From B69-G16 sp964501905 (GTDB lineage: Archaea > Thermoproteota > Thermoprotei > Thermofilales > B69-G16): a stretch of 64,000 nucleotides of DNA. The notes beneath the pieces were generated by a model. That model worked only from the letters and a program-made list of their open reading frames with translations. It did no database searches and was not told the origin of the DNA. This document shows, piece by piece, positions 8,211-17,286 of this stretch (positions are counted from its first letter, which is position 1; each line of letters begins with the position of its first letter). A program made the translations under genes and the position numbers. The DNA lies in NCBI GenBank assembly GCA_964501905.1, contig CAZCTW010000001.1, positions 62,001-126,000 on the forward strand, given 5' to 3'.

Positions 8211-9380
8211 ATGGCTGACAGTATTCTCTTCGATATCTTTGCTCTCTTTATTTTAATACTAATAGCTCCTATCCTTTCCAAAATCGTGAAGATTCCAGTA
8301 ATAGTAGCGGAGATAATCCTAGGGATTATAATAGGGCCAAGTATGCTGGGAATTTTAGCAGGCACTGAATGGCTCTACACTATAGCTACTATGGGCTTTA
8401 TCTACTTGATGTTCGTAGTAGGCTTGGAGGTTGAGCTATCTCTTTTAAAAGCTAATATAGCTAAAGTTGCCGCGATAGCTTCGGGCTCTCTCCTAGCTCC
8501 CTTCTTCCTAGGCTATCTAATCGCCCACTTTTACGGTCTCCCGCCAGAATTTATAGGCGTGGCTCTATCGACTACCTCTATGGGGGTTATACTCCCTACT
8601 ATAAAGGAGTTCTCCGCGCGAAAGGAGTTTTCACAAGTCCTGCTAGGCTCGGCGATACTCGTCGACGTGGTAAGCATGTTAGCCCTAGCCTTTGTAATCG
8701 AGGAGGAGTTCTTAACATTCGATAAACTCATACTGCTTATGGGCTCGCTCCTCGCCCTGCTCGCTAGCGTTTACTTCATAAAGAGATGTCACAGTATAAG
8801 AAAGGCAGTAAAGGACTTTATAGAAGCGTATCATACTGATATAAGGCTTAGCCTGACTCTAATCTTCGGGCTTGCCGTTTTAGCGGAATTCGTGGGGATA
8901 CACGCTATATTAGGCTCTTTCTTCGCCGGATTATTGCTCTCAGAGTTTCAGGAGAGAGCGGAGAAGCTTGTGGAAAAGCTGCTTAGCTTCGGCTACGGCT
9001 TCTTCATTCCAGTGTTTTTTATAGCCGTGGGCGTTAGGACGAATTTAACGATAATTTTCGAGGATTTGGAGAATCTGGAAATTCTAGCGTCACTATTGGC
9101 CGCTGGCTTTTTCGGCAAGTTTCTAGGTACTTCGCTAATCTCAAAGTTCGCTGGATTCGATAATTACGAAAGCCTTTCGATGGGGTTGGCTATGAGCGCT
9201 AGATTGAGCTTGATAATCGCCGCGGCAGAGCTCGGCCTCGCTGCGGGCATTATAGGCCCAGATGTATACTCCATGTTCGTTTTACTGGCTATACTCAGCG
9301 TGTTGCTATCTCCCTCTCTGGCAAAGATATTAATAGGGAGAAAGACCGTAGTCATCTCTAAGGAGACGCCCATACCTTAA
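8211..9380 (+). CDS. CPA2-family monovalent cation/proton antiporter (Kef/Nap type)
   Basis: About 389 residues with roughly 12 hydrophobic helices, the usual membrane domain of CPA2 exchangers. Typical blocks are visible: IPVIVAEIILGIIIGPS near the N-terminus and GIHAILGSFFAGLLLSE with an acidic residue in the ion-binding region. No TrkA-N/RCK domain follows, so it lacks the Kef-type regulatory tail. It likely exchanges Na+ or K+ for protons. ATG 8211 is preferred to TTG 8196, given the TATA spacing. Its 3' end overlaps the convergent C69 gene by 4 bases. Confidence 0.9.
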   Translation: MADSILFDIFALFILILIAPILSKIVKIPVIVAEIILGIIIGPSMLGILAGTEWLYTIATMGFIYLMFVVGLEVELSLLKANIAKVAAIASGSLLAPFFLGYLIAHFYGLPPEFIGVALSTTSMGVILPTIKEFSARKEFSQVLLGSAILVDVVSMLALAFVIEEEFLTFDKLILLMGSLLALLASVYFIKRCHSIRKAVKDFIEAYHTDIRLSLTLIFGLAVLAEFVGIHAILGSFFAGLLLSEFQERAEKLVEKLLSFGYGFFIPVFFIAVGVRTNLTIIFEDLENLEILASLLAAGFFGKFLGTSLISKFAGFDNYESLSMGLAMSARLSLIIAAAELGLAAGIIGPDVYSMFVLLAILSVLLSPSLAKILIGRKTVVISKETPIP

Positions 9381-10699
9381 GGCTTTAACCCCGCTTGCCT
9401 ATTTACTTTAGACCAGTATATCCTGAAAGGCACATTCCACGTAGATCCCGTCTCGACGTGAGCGAGCCACTTCTCGTCTATGCTCCTAGCCGCTTGGAAA
9501 GCTTCCTTTGTGAGCTCTAGCAATTGGCTCTCCGAAGCCCTCCCCTCCAGGTACCCCCTCCTCAACGCGTGCGCCCGCTCTTCCAACCTCTTTTCTATTT
9601 CCCTTATTTCACTCCGTATTTTCGGCGCATACCTCCTGTAGCTGGTTAAAATCTTTCTATGTAATTTCTCGTGGACCCACCACAGCACTTTAGAGTTATA
9701 AACACCTTCCGGTTTAGGCCCTAGATCCGGTAGCCCTAATTTTATGAAAACGGGTTTGTAAAGGCTTATACAGGGAGAAGATGTTGCCGTGAACCAGTGA
9801 ATTTGAAAATCTGGATAAAGTTGTCCTATGTAAGACGCGACTGTCTGACAGGGCCTTGCTAACCCTCCCGCGTGCATGCATATATCTCTCATAGAGCCTT
9901 TAGGCGGGTAGTAATCCGGATCTGTGTAATGGCTTCTCATTATATTCTTTACGTAGCCTAGGTCTATCTCGCCTTTCCTCTCTTCGAGCATTCTCTGGGT
10001 ATGTCTCTGCCTTTCCCTACCCTTGCTGAAGTAGGTGTAGAACCAGCTGGTGTAGCACTTGGCAAAACCGAAATCCTCGTCGTCTTTGCACCATCCCTTC
10101 TCAACGGCGTGATCAATCAGCTCTGGATGAGCCATATCCCAATCCTTCTCAATAGTTAAAACGTTTGAAATGCTCCTCACGTCTCTTACTCTCTGAGCCA
10201 CCCAGTACTTACCAGCTGTTTCTAGTACCCATGCCTCTTCAGGGTCTGCAATTACGAAAGAATTGTGGTAGAAAAGCTTCTTAGTATAGCCGCAGTTTCC
10301 TCCTTGGCCGTATTCCTCTAGAAGCTTTACAATAATATCCAAGGCTTCTCTAGCCGTTTTAGATCTTTCTAGCGCGAGTCTCAGCATATCCATTCCAGTA
10401 AGCCCCTTCTCTACATACGGCTCTTTAGTAAAAACAGCCTCGTTTCCCATAGCGACTCCGTACTCGTTCACTCCCATTTCTGCGCCCCACATCCAGAAAG
10501 GGCGGGAGATTAAAACCGCGTATGTCTCCTTAACCTGGGGCACTTCGACATAGGTGCATTTTACAGTACCCTCATCGCGTCTCATTCTGGGATAGTATTC
10601 CAGAACTTGGGCTTCATTGGGCTCCCTATCGCTGTTCTTAGCGAATATAACAGAGCCTTCCTTAGACGCATTGCTTAAAACCACTAACGTATCACACAT
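9377..10699 (-). CDS. Peptidase family C69 / secernin-like Ntn hydrolase
   Basis: The product should start M-C-D-T-L-V, with Cys2 exposed after Met removal as the N-terminal nucleophile of C69 dipeptidases and secernins. That is why ATG 10699 is chosen over the ATG nine bases earlier. Other family blocks seen are AKNSDREPNEAQ (about 21-32), GVNEYGVAMGNEA and the G-N-C-G region near 130. Length (~440) fits secernin-like members. It probably hydrolyses amide or peptide bonds in the cytoplasm, and no signal peptide is present. The physiological substrate is unknown. Confidence 0.87.
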   Translation of the reverse strand: MCDTLVVLSNASKEGSVIFAKNSDREPNEAQVLEYYPRMRRDEGTVKCTYVEVPQVKETYAVLISRPFWMWGAEMGVNEYGVAMGNEAVFTKEPYVEKGLTGMDMLRLALERSKTAREALDIIVKLLEEYGQGGNCGYTKKLFYHNSFVIADPEEAWVLETAGKYWVAQRVRDVRSISNVLTIEKDWDMAHPELIDHAVEKGWCKDDEDFGFAKCYTSWFYTYFSKGRERQRHTQRMLEERKGEIDLGYVKNIMRSHYTDPDYYPPKGSMRDICMHAGGLARPCQTVASYIGQLYPDFQIHWFTATSSPCISLYKPVFIKLGLPDLGPKPEGVYNSKVLWWVHEKLHRKILTSYRRYAPKIRSEIREIEKRLEERAHALRRGYLEGRASESQLLELTKEAFQAARSIDEKWLAHVETGSTWNVPFRIYWSKVNRQAGLKP

Positions 10700-10878
10700 A
10701 TAGATCACAGTAAAATTGAGTCCTTCCTATAAGAAATATCTAGTGAATACTTGTCCCCGTAATTCACTTCGACGGATTTCTAAACGCAGGACGCTAGCCT
10801 CTTACTCTTATAGTCGATGCGACAGAACGAGGAGATCTGGGTAGCATTGGTCCTATAGCGTTTAAATCATGCTGACCA

Positions 10879-12258
10879 TTAAGGTAGGTCCTCGTCTTGA
10901 ACGTATTTCTCCCCTTTCATAAGCCTCTCTAACGCTCTCCTGGTTTCCCAACCAAGGTAGAAAGCGTGGTCAGGGGACAGGTGTAGAGCCTCATTTTTTA
11001 AAAAATTATAGTCTCTAGGGGATTTAAGCTTAATCTCTCCAGCTTTTAAGCCGTTAGGAGCTCTATGCTCAACCACTACCTCGCCGCTTCCCAAGTAGAT
11101 GAGACAATCCCCTCTAGGGTCGGGGGTGAACTCGCTTAATACGTTATAGTTTTCGTGGACGAGATTCCACGCGTTGCTCCAGTCGTGCTCGTATATATGT
11201 GCTGAACAGCTTATAGTCGTAACCACGCCCAATTTTGAGCCTATTTTTGAAGCTATTTCCTCCGCTAGCTTAACCTGCCCGTACATGTTTAGAGGCCAGG
11301 CGGAGTAGATGTCGTTAGATCTTATGTAGACCGTATGGTTGTAGTAGCCTCTGCTTAGATCCCCCTGTACTATTATTATACAGGGCGGATCCTCGCTATC
11401 TAGATCGACTACGTGATGCCAAAGGACGGCTACAGCTCTCCTAGTCCCTGAGCTCCTCTTCAGTTTATCTATGAGCTTTTCCAGTTGGTTTCCGGCTATG
11501 GGGTGCGCGTTTAGCCTCTCTCCGTAGGTATACGCTACGCCTTCCGGTTTTTTAGGGTTTAGAAGGCTCTCGGCGTGCTCCTCGAATACTTGCCTCGAGA
11601 AGTATTTCGAGAACTCCTCTAAGCTTACCGATGCCCCGTAGAGGTTTAAGCTAACGACTAGGTTTAACACTTGTTTCTGTCTTTCTCGATATTCGCTCTC
11701 TTTTACCACGCCGTACTTCATAACTGCATATACTGCTTTAACCCAAGCCTTAAACAGGGATTTCTCCTGTATCATGAAGCCGCTAATGGGCAGCGGCCAA
11801 CTACTCAACTCGACTTCTTTTAACTCTAGATCCAAAACGGGTCTTTTTTCTACGCCGGGCATGTAGAGCTTATTTATAGCCTCTTCTAAACTACTCCAAT
11901 CTCCCGCTTCGTAAGCCCTTCTCAAGTCGACTACCCTAACTGTGCTTAATATTGGCTTTACCTCGTCTAGGCTCCACATTAATTTAAAACCCTCAACTTT
12001 TCCATCGTTGAATAGTTTTAAAAGAGCGGATCCTGAGTCGGATAAGTCGGCGCCGAAGAGTATTAAGGTATCTATTTGAGGCTTCTGAGCTAGCGTGTGT
12101 ATCAAGTAGTTGACTCCATAAGCGGTGTAGAGAGTGCCGACAGCGTGGATTTTCTCCCTGGATTTCACTCTGGATAAAACCGCGTCCTTTTTCGTCCAGA
12201 GAGTCACAAGTGCGATATTTGATTTTTCGTTTAGGTAAACTATGTCTTTAACAACCAC
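10879..12258 (-). CDS. Thymidylate synthase (ThyA-type, archaeal) with extra N-terminal domain
   Basis: The C-terminal part (about 160-459) is an archaeal thymidylate synthase that methylates dUMP. Cys293 in DPPC is the candidate nucleophile, and RSND (313-316), followed by a P-L-N block, matches the phosphate and substrate-binding region. Archaeal ThyA proteins are usually about 220 residues. Here about 145 residues precede it. That extension contains FGADLSDSGSALLKLFNDG, which resembles the corrinoid methyltransferase MtrA/DUF4346 region. The MtrA similarity is a pattern impression and not certain. In H4MPT-using archaea this enzyme takes its methyl group from methylene-H4MPT, which fits the C1 genes downstream. 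Confidence 0.8.
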   Translation of the reverse strand: MVVKDIVYLNEKSNIALVTLWTKKDAVLSRVKSREKIHAVGTLYTAYGVNYLIHTLAQKPQIDTLILFGADLSDSGSALLKLFNDGKVEGFKLMWSLDEVKPILSTVRVVDLRRAYEAGDWSSLEEAINKLYMPGVEKRPVLDLELKEVELSSWPLPISGFMIQEKSLFKAWVKAVYAVMKYGVVKESEYRERQKQVLNLVVSLNLYGASVSLEEFSKYFSRQVFEEHAESLLNPKKPEGVAYTYGERLNAHPIAGNQLEKLIDKLKRSSGTRRAVAVLWHHVVDLDSEDPPCIIIVQGDLSRGYYNHTVYIRSNDIYSAWPLNMYGQVKLAEEIASKIGSKLGVVTTISCSAHIYEHDWSNAWNLVHENYNVLSEFTPDPRGDCLIYLGSGEVVVEHRAPNGLKAGEIKLKSPRDYNFLKNEALHLSPDHAFYLGWETRRALERLMKGEKYVQDEDLP

Positions 12259-12417
12259 GCTATTTTAGTTATGGAAAATCTTATTGCGGTAATTTCTTGA
12301 CTCGATGCGGGATACGACGCTATGATATACGCATTATCCATGTATAACGTTTTAGATTTTAGAGTTGTAGTGACATTTTTATTCCGAAAACGCACATCTA
12401 TTCTAGAGGTTAGCTAA

Positions 12418-13002
12418 ATGAACGAGGAGATATGGACCTGGGAGCGTTGTGGAGATAAGATAAAGTCTTTAAGCGGGCGTTTGGGTTTTCCTAAATCCTC
12501 TACTCTTAAATTCCTTAAGCTTAGCCTATCTCTGGAAGACGGCAGTATATTCGATGAACTTAGGCGTAAACCTTTCAAAAATGTTGAGCCTATATACTGC
12601 GTGCTCACCGGCTACGCGGATGCAGAGCTGGTTCCGGAGAGCGGAGAATTGATATCTTTTAGCAAGCTTCCGGGCGGGAATCTCTACCGTGGCGTCTTCT
12701 TAGAAAGAGTAGCTAGGCCTCTAGAATCTATCTTCGGCTCTGACCCGGAGCGGCTATATGAAGCAGCTAAATTCTTCAATTGTTCTAGGCTTAATTTCGG
12801 AGATTGCTCGGTTAAAATCTACGCTTTGCCTCTTGTCCCAATAGTTTACGTATTGTGGGAGGGGGGTGAGGAATTCCCCGCCTCCATAAACGTTCTCTTC
12901 GATTCTACGGTAAAGAATTACTTAACTACAGAGCAGGTGGTTTTGCTAAGCGAGCTAACTTCCATAAGGCTTAAACACGCCTACGAAATCCTCTCGCGCT
13001 AA
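12418..13002 (+). CDS. DUF3786-like protein
   Basis: 194 residues, no signal peptide or membrane segment. The blocks ISFSKLPGGNLY, LESIFGSDPERLY, PLVPIVYVLWEGGEEFPASI and NVLFDSTVKNYL fit the DUF3786 family. That family is found in methanogens, acetogens and other anaerobes, often near corrinoid or CODH/ACS genes. Its function is not established. ATG 12418 is preceded by GAGGT. It stands alone between two convergently or divergently placed genes. Confidence 0.7.
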   Translation: MNEEIWTWERCGDKIKSLSGRLGFPKSSTLKFLKLSLSLEDGSIFDELRRKPFKNVEPIYCVLTGYADAELVPESGELISFSKLPGGNLYRGVFLERVARPLESIFGSDPERLYEAAKFFNCSRLNFGDCSVKIYALPLVPIVYVLWEGGEEFPASINVLFDSTVKNYLTTEQVVLLSELTSIRLKHAYEILSR

Positions 13003-13163
13003 ATCTCAAAAGGAAAATGTATCGCTTGTTAAAATCTTAAGAATTTCGCGTCTATAAGGAAGGAGAAGGGCTTTGCGAGGGAAACTGTTATAAGATTGAA
13101 ACTCAATGCTGCTTAGCACAGTCGTTATTCTCTTATATTATTAAACCTCTTCTTACAAGGCTT

Positions 13164-13889
13164 TTAGGCGCGTTTATAAGACGCTTTCCGCCGAAACTTG
13201 CCGATGTACAGTATTATGGCGAACTCGCCCAGGGCGACTAGAAATAGTATTAATAATCCATACTTTAGAGATCTAGCGTAAGTCGATTCCTTCCACTCAA
13301 TTTTGACTAGAGTATCTTCTTCAACTAGGAGACAATCTGAGGTTTTTTCAGCTACCAACTCTGTAGCGAATAACCCGGAGCCAACTAGCATAGATCCCCT
13401 ATCTATACTCCAGCAGGATTTCCTGCCTTTAAGAACTTTAAGCGATCTTCTAGGGAGTCCGTTTATGTGTACTTTTACGTTTTTAAATCCTGGGTCGACG
13501 GTTAGGGTAGCCATATCGTAAACTACTTTAACGAGTATTTCTTGGCTTTCCTCAAGTTCTATCTCGACTGTGATTTTATCGTCTTCTTTTCTGTAGACGT
13601 TTCCGCCGTAGATTAGAGTATAATAGCTTGATTTTAAAGGAATCCTGAGAATAACGACGTCTTCCTGTTTAACCGTTAAGAATTCTTTTTCGGCTTCTAA
13701 AGTTACTTTTTCCAAGGGGTATCTGCTTATAATATAGACGTATTCTCTTTCCGTATCCCCCGTCTTCTCTACAATTCTCAGAGAAATGGCTTGAGCATCT
13801 CCGTTAATGGGTTCGCTTAAGGTTAGAGCAGTATAAGAGAGTACTAGGAATATTATCGCCAAGGCTATTATGGTTGGGTGGAGCTTCAT
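13164..13889 (-). CDS. Membrane-anchored extracellular protein of unknown function
   Basis: An N-terminal signal or anchor helix (about 4-25) is followed by about 180 extracellular residues rich in beta strands and a C-terminal helix (about 212-232) with a positively charged tail (KFRRK). Two cysteines (about 162 and 190) could form a disulfide. I do not recognise the family. It lies 75 bases downstream of the regulator/export operon on the same strand and shares architecture with the divergent membrane-HTH protein, apart from lacking the HTH. It may be part of the same export system. ATG 13889 follows GAGGG. Confidence 0.6.
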   Translation of the reverse strand: MKLHPTIIALAIIFLVLSYTALTLSEPINGDAQAISLRIVEKTGDTEREYVYIISRYPLEKVTLEAEKEFLTVKQEDVVILRIPLKSSYYTLIYGGNVYRKEDDKITVEIELEESQEILVKVVYDMATLTVDPGFKNVKVHINGLPRRSLKVLKGRKSCWSIDRGSMLVGSGLFATELVAEKTSDCLLVEEDTLVKIEWKESTYARSLKYGLLILFLVALGEFAIILYIGKFRRKASYKRA

Positions 13890-13979
13890 AGAGCTTACCC
13901 TCAAGAATTACGAGAAAGAACTATTTCAATATACCGGTGTAGTGAAAAGTTTGGAGAAGCCTAGATTAAATATTACAGT

Positions 13980-14306
13980 TTAATCAGCCTTTAACTCTAA
14001 GGTTTCGAGTATTTTCTTTAGCTTTTCTACATATTCAAAATAGGCTTTCAAACCTTTCTCCGTGACCTCCACTAGAGTTCTAGGACCTGCCATTGTTATC
14101 ACTTTAAAGTTTCTAACATAGCCGCTTTTCTTCAGCCTATTTATGTGAGTACTTAAAGGCCCCCAGGGGACGCCTATTATTTTAGCTATTTCCCCCATAG
14201 TTTTAGGACCCGTAGTTATTAACACGGTCATTATGCTAAATCTAACTGGGTGTCTGAGATTAGGGTCTAGATCCATTATAAGCGAGATTACTTCTTCATC
14301 GCTCAT
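13980..14306 (-). CDS. Winged-helix transcriptional regulator (ArsR/PadR-like)
   Basis: 108 residues: a winged helix-turn-helix with RHPVRFSIMTVL at the front, GEIAKIIGVPWGPLSTHINRLKKSGYV as the recognition helix and turn (about 38-64), and a C-terminal helix suited to dimerisation. It overlaps the upstream membrane gene by 4 bases and belongs to the export operon, so it probably autoregulates it. Confidence 0.85.
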   Translation of the reverse strand: MSDEEVISLIMDLDPNLRHPVRFSIMTVLITTGPKTMGEIAKIIGVPWGPLSTHINRLKKSGYVRNFKVITMAGPRTLVEVTEKGLKAYFEYVEKLKKILETLELKAD

Positions 14307-14980
14307 TCCAACTTCTCCGCCCTAGACAGCTCTGCAACGCCAACGGAGAGTAATACTACTACGGCTAGAATTAAGCTTACCTTAGCGGTTATAGCCGGGT
14401 CTCCGGTCGTGTAGGCTGTATAGAATATTAGAGGCAGACCCCCGGCCATCAACGTTGACGCTAGAGCGTAGGCTTTGGTTGAGAACTCGGGTAAGTTCTT
14501 CTTTAAATCTCTCTCATAGGTGAGCGCTATGGTTGCGTAGGCAGTTAGAAGGGCGATGTACCACGAGTACACGTGCCATAAGGGGAGGGGCGGCGGGATT
14601 ATGTAGGCTAGTATGAAAGGTATGGAGAAGGCGGCATTGAATATGTACCCGTACCACCTCTTTTTAAGCCCTTTCGCCGCCGAATACTTGCTTATAAACC
14701 ATATGTTTTTCCGGAATATTTTTAGGAGTATTATTACTATAAAGTAGATCGGTACAAAATATGAGAACCATATCAAGATATAAAATTCTACCCCAATCCC
14801 AGGTCTAAGGAATACGGCGATTACACTCCATAAAAGCCATATTGCCGTAACGGCTAGGCCTACTATCAAGAAAAGAACGGAGTTCATTACTAGATACCTA
14901 TATCTGACTAGTTTAATCGCCAGCTCTCCAAGCTTCTCGTACTCTGCCATAACTTCTTTGAGCTTCTCCATGGCTATCAC
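14303..14980 (-). CDS. Multi-spanning membrane protein of the ABC-2 export operon
   Basis: 225 residues with about six hydrophobic segments (near 31-52, 57-82, 112-130, 135-155, 168-185 and 195-215). Start and stop overlap both neighbours by 4 bases, so translation is coupled to the ABC-2 permease upstream and the regulator downstream. No family recognised. It may be a second permease-like subunit. Confidence 0.7.
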   Translation of the reverse strand: MIAMEKLKEVMAEYEKLGELAIKLVRYRYLVMNSVLFLIVGLAVTAIWLLWSVIAVFLRPGIGVEFYILIWFSYFVPIYFIVIILLKIFRKNIWFISKYSAAKGLKKRWYGYIFNAAFSIPFILAYIIPPPLPLWHVYSWYIALLTAYATIALTYERDLKKNLPEFSTKAYALASTLMAGGLPLIFYTAYTTGDPAITAKVSLILAVVVLLSVGVAELSRAEKLE

Positions 14981-16287
14981 AACAGTTTAGTTATGTATTT
15001 CTTGTATATGAGCGATGAGGCGGCGAGCAGAGCTATCGAAATCGCTAAGGAGGCGGCGATGGAGGTCATGTACTCTCCTATGCCGCGCCCGTAGCTGATC
15101 ACATTAACTACCGCGTACATCAACACTGACAACGGATTTAGCTCGGCGAAAATCCTGAGGTATGGCGGTAGCATGAACTTAGGGATCCAGAATCCGCCAA
15201 GCATCATCGTAGGCCATATTATTATATTCGCTATTATGCTCGCGGTTTCAGCCGACCTAACTAAGAGCCCTACTAGAACCCCGATGGATAGCGTTAGTAT
15301 CGCTCCAGCGGCTACCAGAATGATTACGTAAAGTAGCTCTACGTCGAATAAGCCCACCGTGAATTTCGCTCCTAGAGTGAAATCTCCCCAAAGCAGGCAG
15401 GCGGCGGTGGGGATTGTCAGGCTTATCAGGTTAGCAAGCATATAGCCTAGATACAGCTCCCAGGGGGAGGCGTTTGTGGTCAGTATTCTTTCTACGTGCT
15501 TTTTCTCGAACTCATCCGCTATGCTCCTAGAAGCTCCCAGTATTCCACACCACATGTACTCTATGAAGATTATGGATATTGTCATCCAACCTATAACGTA
15601 AGGTCTTATCTCCGCGGTTTCTTCAATCATTCTTGGCTTTACCTCTAAAACTTCTATGTCCGTGTTATTCCAGGCAGACTCCTTGAGCTTGGTTAGCATG
15701 GCTAAAACTTCGCCCATTTCCGGATCGGCGGCTACGAGAACTTCCCCCTTCTCCAGTATCTTCTCCGAAGTTGCATAAAACATGCCCAGAGACACGTACA
15801 CCCCCGCCTCTCTAAAGAAGCTCGTCAGTAACGTTTTTGCCAGCTGCTCGGTCGTCGGGTCGGGAGTCCCCGTCAAAACATATATTCTGGCTTTAATAGT
15901 CATATTTTGCTCGAAAGCCTTAGGAGCATCTTCCGGAATTACTACCACTGCGTTATAACTCCCGTTTCTAAGGGTTAATAACGCCTCGTCCACCGTGCCG
16001 TTGAAGAGGACCGCTTTTATTAAATTGCCACCATCGACCGTGAAGTTATTCATATACTTCTTATACTCTTCATAGTGCTTCAGCAGCTCGTCACTCCGGA
16101 CTTCGGGTACTATAGCGACGTTTATCGTTTCATAAGACCTTTGAGCCCCCGGCTTAGGAGCAAAAAGCAACACCATAAAAGTCAACAGTACTATTGGAAA
16201 AACTATATTCCAGAATAGGAAAACCTTGCTTCGGAGAGCGATCTTAAGCTCTTTAACCAAAACCGCCTTAACAGCTCTCGATCTCAT
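14977..16287 (-). CDS. ABC-2 type transporter permease
   Basis: 436 residues in classic ABC-2 layout: a first membrane helix at about 20-42, a large extracellular domain to about 235, then five further helices. The MLGGFWIPKFMLPPYLRIFAELNPLS block near 350-375 is typical of ABC-2 membrane domains. It overlaps the ATPase gene upstream by 4 bases. It likely exports a lipid, drug or peptide. The substrate is unknown. Confidence 0.9.
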   Translation of the reverse strand: MRSRAVKAVLVKELKIALRSKVFLFWNIVFPIVLLTFMVLLFAPKPGAQRSYETINVAIVPEVRSDELLKHYEEYKKYMNNFTVDGGNLIKAVLFNGTVDEALLTLRNGSYNAVVVIPEDAPKAFEQNMTIKARIYVLTGTPDPTTEQLAKTLLTSFFREAGVYVSLGMFYATSEKILEKGEVLVAADPEMGEVLAMLTKLKESAWNNTDIEVLEVKPRMIEETAEIRPYVIGWMTISIIFIEYMWCGILGASRSIADEFEKKHVERILTTNASPWELYLGYMLANLISLTIPTAACLLWGDFTLGAKFTVGLFDVELLYVIILVAAGAILTLSIGVLVGLLVRSAETASIIANIIIWPTMMLGGFWIPKFMLPPYLRIFAELNPLSVLMYAVVNVISYGRGIGEYMTSIAASLAISIALLAASSLIYKKYITKLL

Positions 16288-17214
16288 TTAAGTTCCACCC
16301 CCGTTAAGGCGAAATACACATCTCCTAGAGATATCCTCCTAACCGACAAGTTGAGTAGCTTTCCAGGAGACGCCTCCTCGATCTTCGAAATCAGAGAAGC
16401 GTCGTCAACTAAGAGGCGAATAGTATTACCGACTTTTAATAGCCTACTCTCCCCCGCAATTTTCTTAAGCTTAGCTAGAACATCCTTCTCAGGCTCTCTG
16501 GAGAACTCCAGTTCTAAAGCGTATCTACAGCCTATCTTCCGTTTCAGATCTCCAGCTCCGCCTACGGCTACTACTCTACCTTTATGCATTACCACTACTT
16601 TATCCGCTAGAACTTCAGCGTCTTCGAAAATATGAGTCGCTAAAATCACCGTTTTACCCTCGTTTCTAAGTTTATCCACGGCGCCATAGGAGCCTGCGGG
16701 CTTGAGGATCTAAGCCACTTGTAGGCTCGTCCATTATCAAAACCTGAGGATCGTGGACTAGAGAGACCGCTAGGCTAGCCCTCTTAGCCATACCCCCCGA
16801 ATAGGCCTTTACTTTTTTTCGGAAAAACCACTCATCTAGCCCTAAGATTTCAGAAAGTTCTCTTGCTCTCTCCTTGGCTTGGGAGGGAGATAGCCCGTAG
16901 AGACCGGCGTAGAAGACTAAGTTTTCAAAACCCGTTAAGCTCTCGTAGAGTAGGTTTTCCTGTGGGCAGTAGCCGATGAACTTCTTAACTTCAGGGTTTA
17001 GGTAAGGCTCTTTGCCGAGAACAACCGCTCTGCCTTTATCCGGTTTTAAAATACCAGCTAAAATTTTTAATAGTGTGCTTTTGCCAGAGCCGTTGGGTCC
17101 TAGCAGTACGTGGATTTCTTCTCTCTTTACTACATGCGATACTCCTTTTAGGGCATATGTATCCCCGAATTTTTTCTCTACTTTCTCTATAACTACCACG
17201 TTGTCCGCTATCAT
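16284..17214 (-). pseudogene. ABC transporter ATPase interrupted by a frameshift
   Basis: Two overlapping frames together make one ABC ATPase. The upstream frame (17214-16672) has Walker A GPNGSGKST, signature YSGGMAKR, Walker B with MDEPTSGLDPQ, and stops right after RRLLWRRG. The downstream frame (16679-16284, GTG start) resumes with the helix before the H-loop, TVILATHIFEDAEVLADKV, and a normal C-terminal domain. The two overlap by 8 bases. Splitting between the D-loop and H-loop is not a known natural subunit boundary, so this is an indel (natural or assembly error) or, less likely, recoding. All other operon genes are intact. Confidence 0.75.
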
Positions 17215-17286
17215 ATCGATGTCAAATTAACAGTTTTGAAATTTAAATCCATACGAAACTCTTAAAAAAAGAGCAGTTAGCAATTT

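Noticed and set aside
10709..10878. Possible tRNA or small RNA in the gap between the C69 and ThyA genes
   Set aside because: No acceptor stem pairing, TTCGA loop or C/D boxes could be made out.
13003..13163. Sequence resembling archaeal CRISPR repeat ends (AATCTCAAAAGG near 12997 and GATTGAAAC near 13096)
   Set aside because: Each occurs once, with no regular spacing or repeat array and no cas genes nearby.
17259..17273. Short inverted repeat CTCTT/AAGAG between the export operon and the membrane-HTH gene
   Set aside because: Only five-base arms around an A-run, expected by chance in AT-rich sequence.
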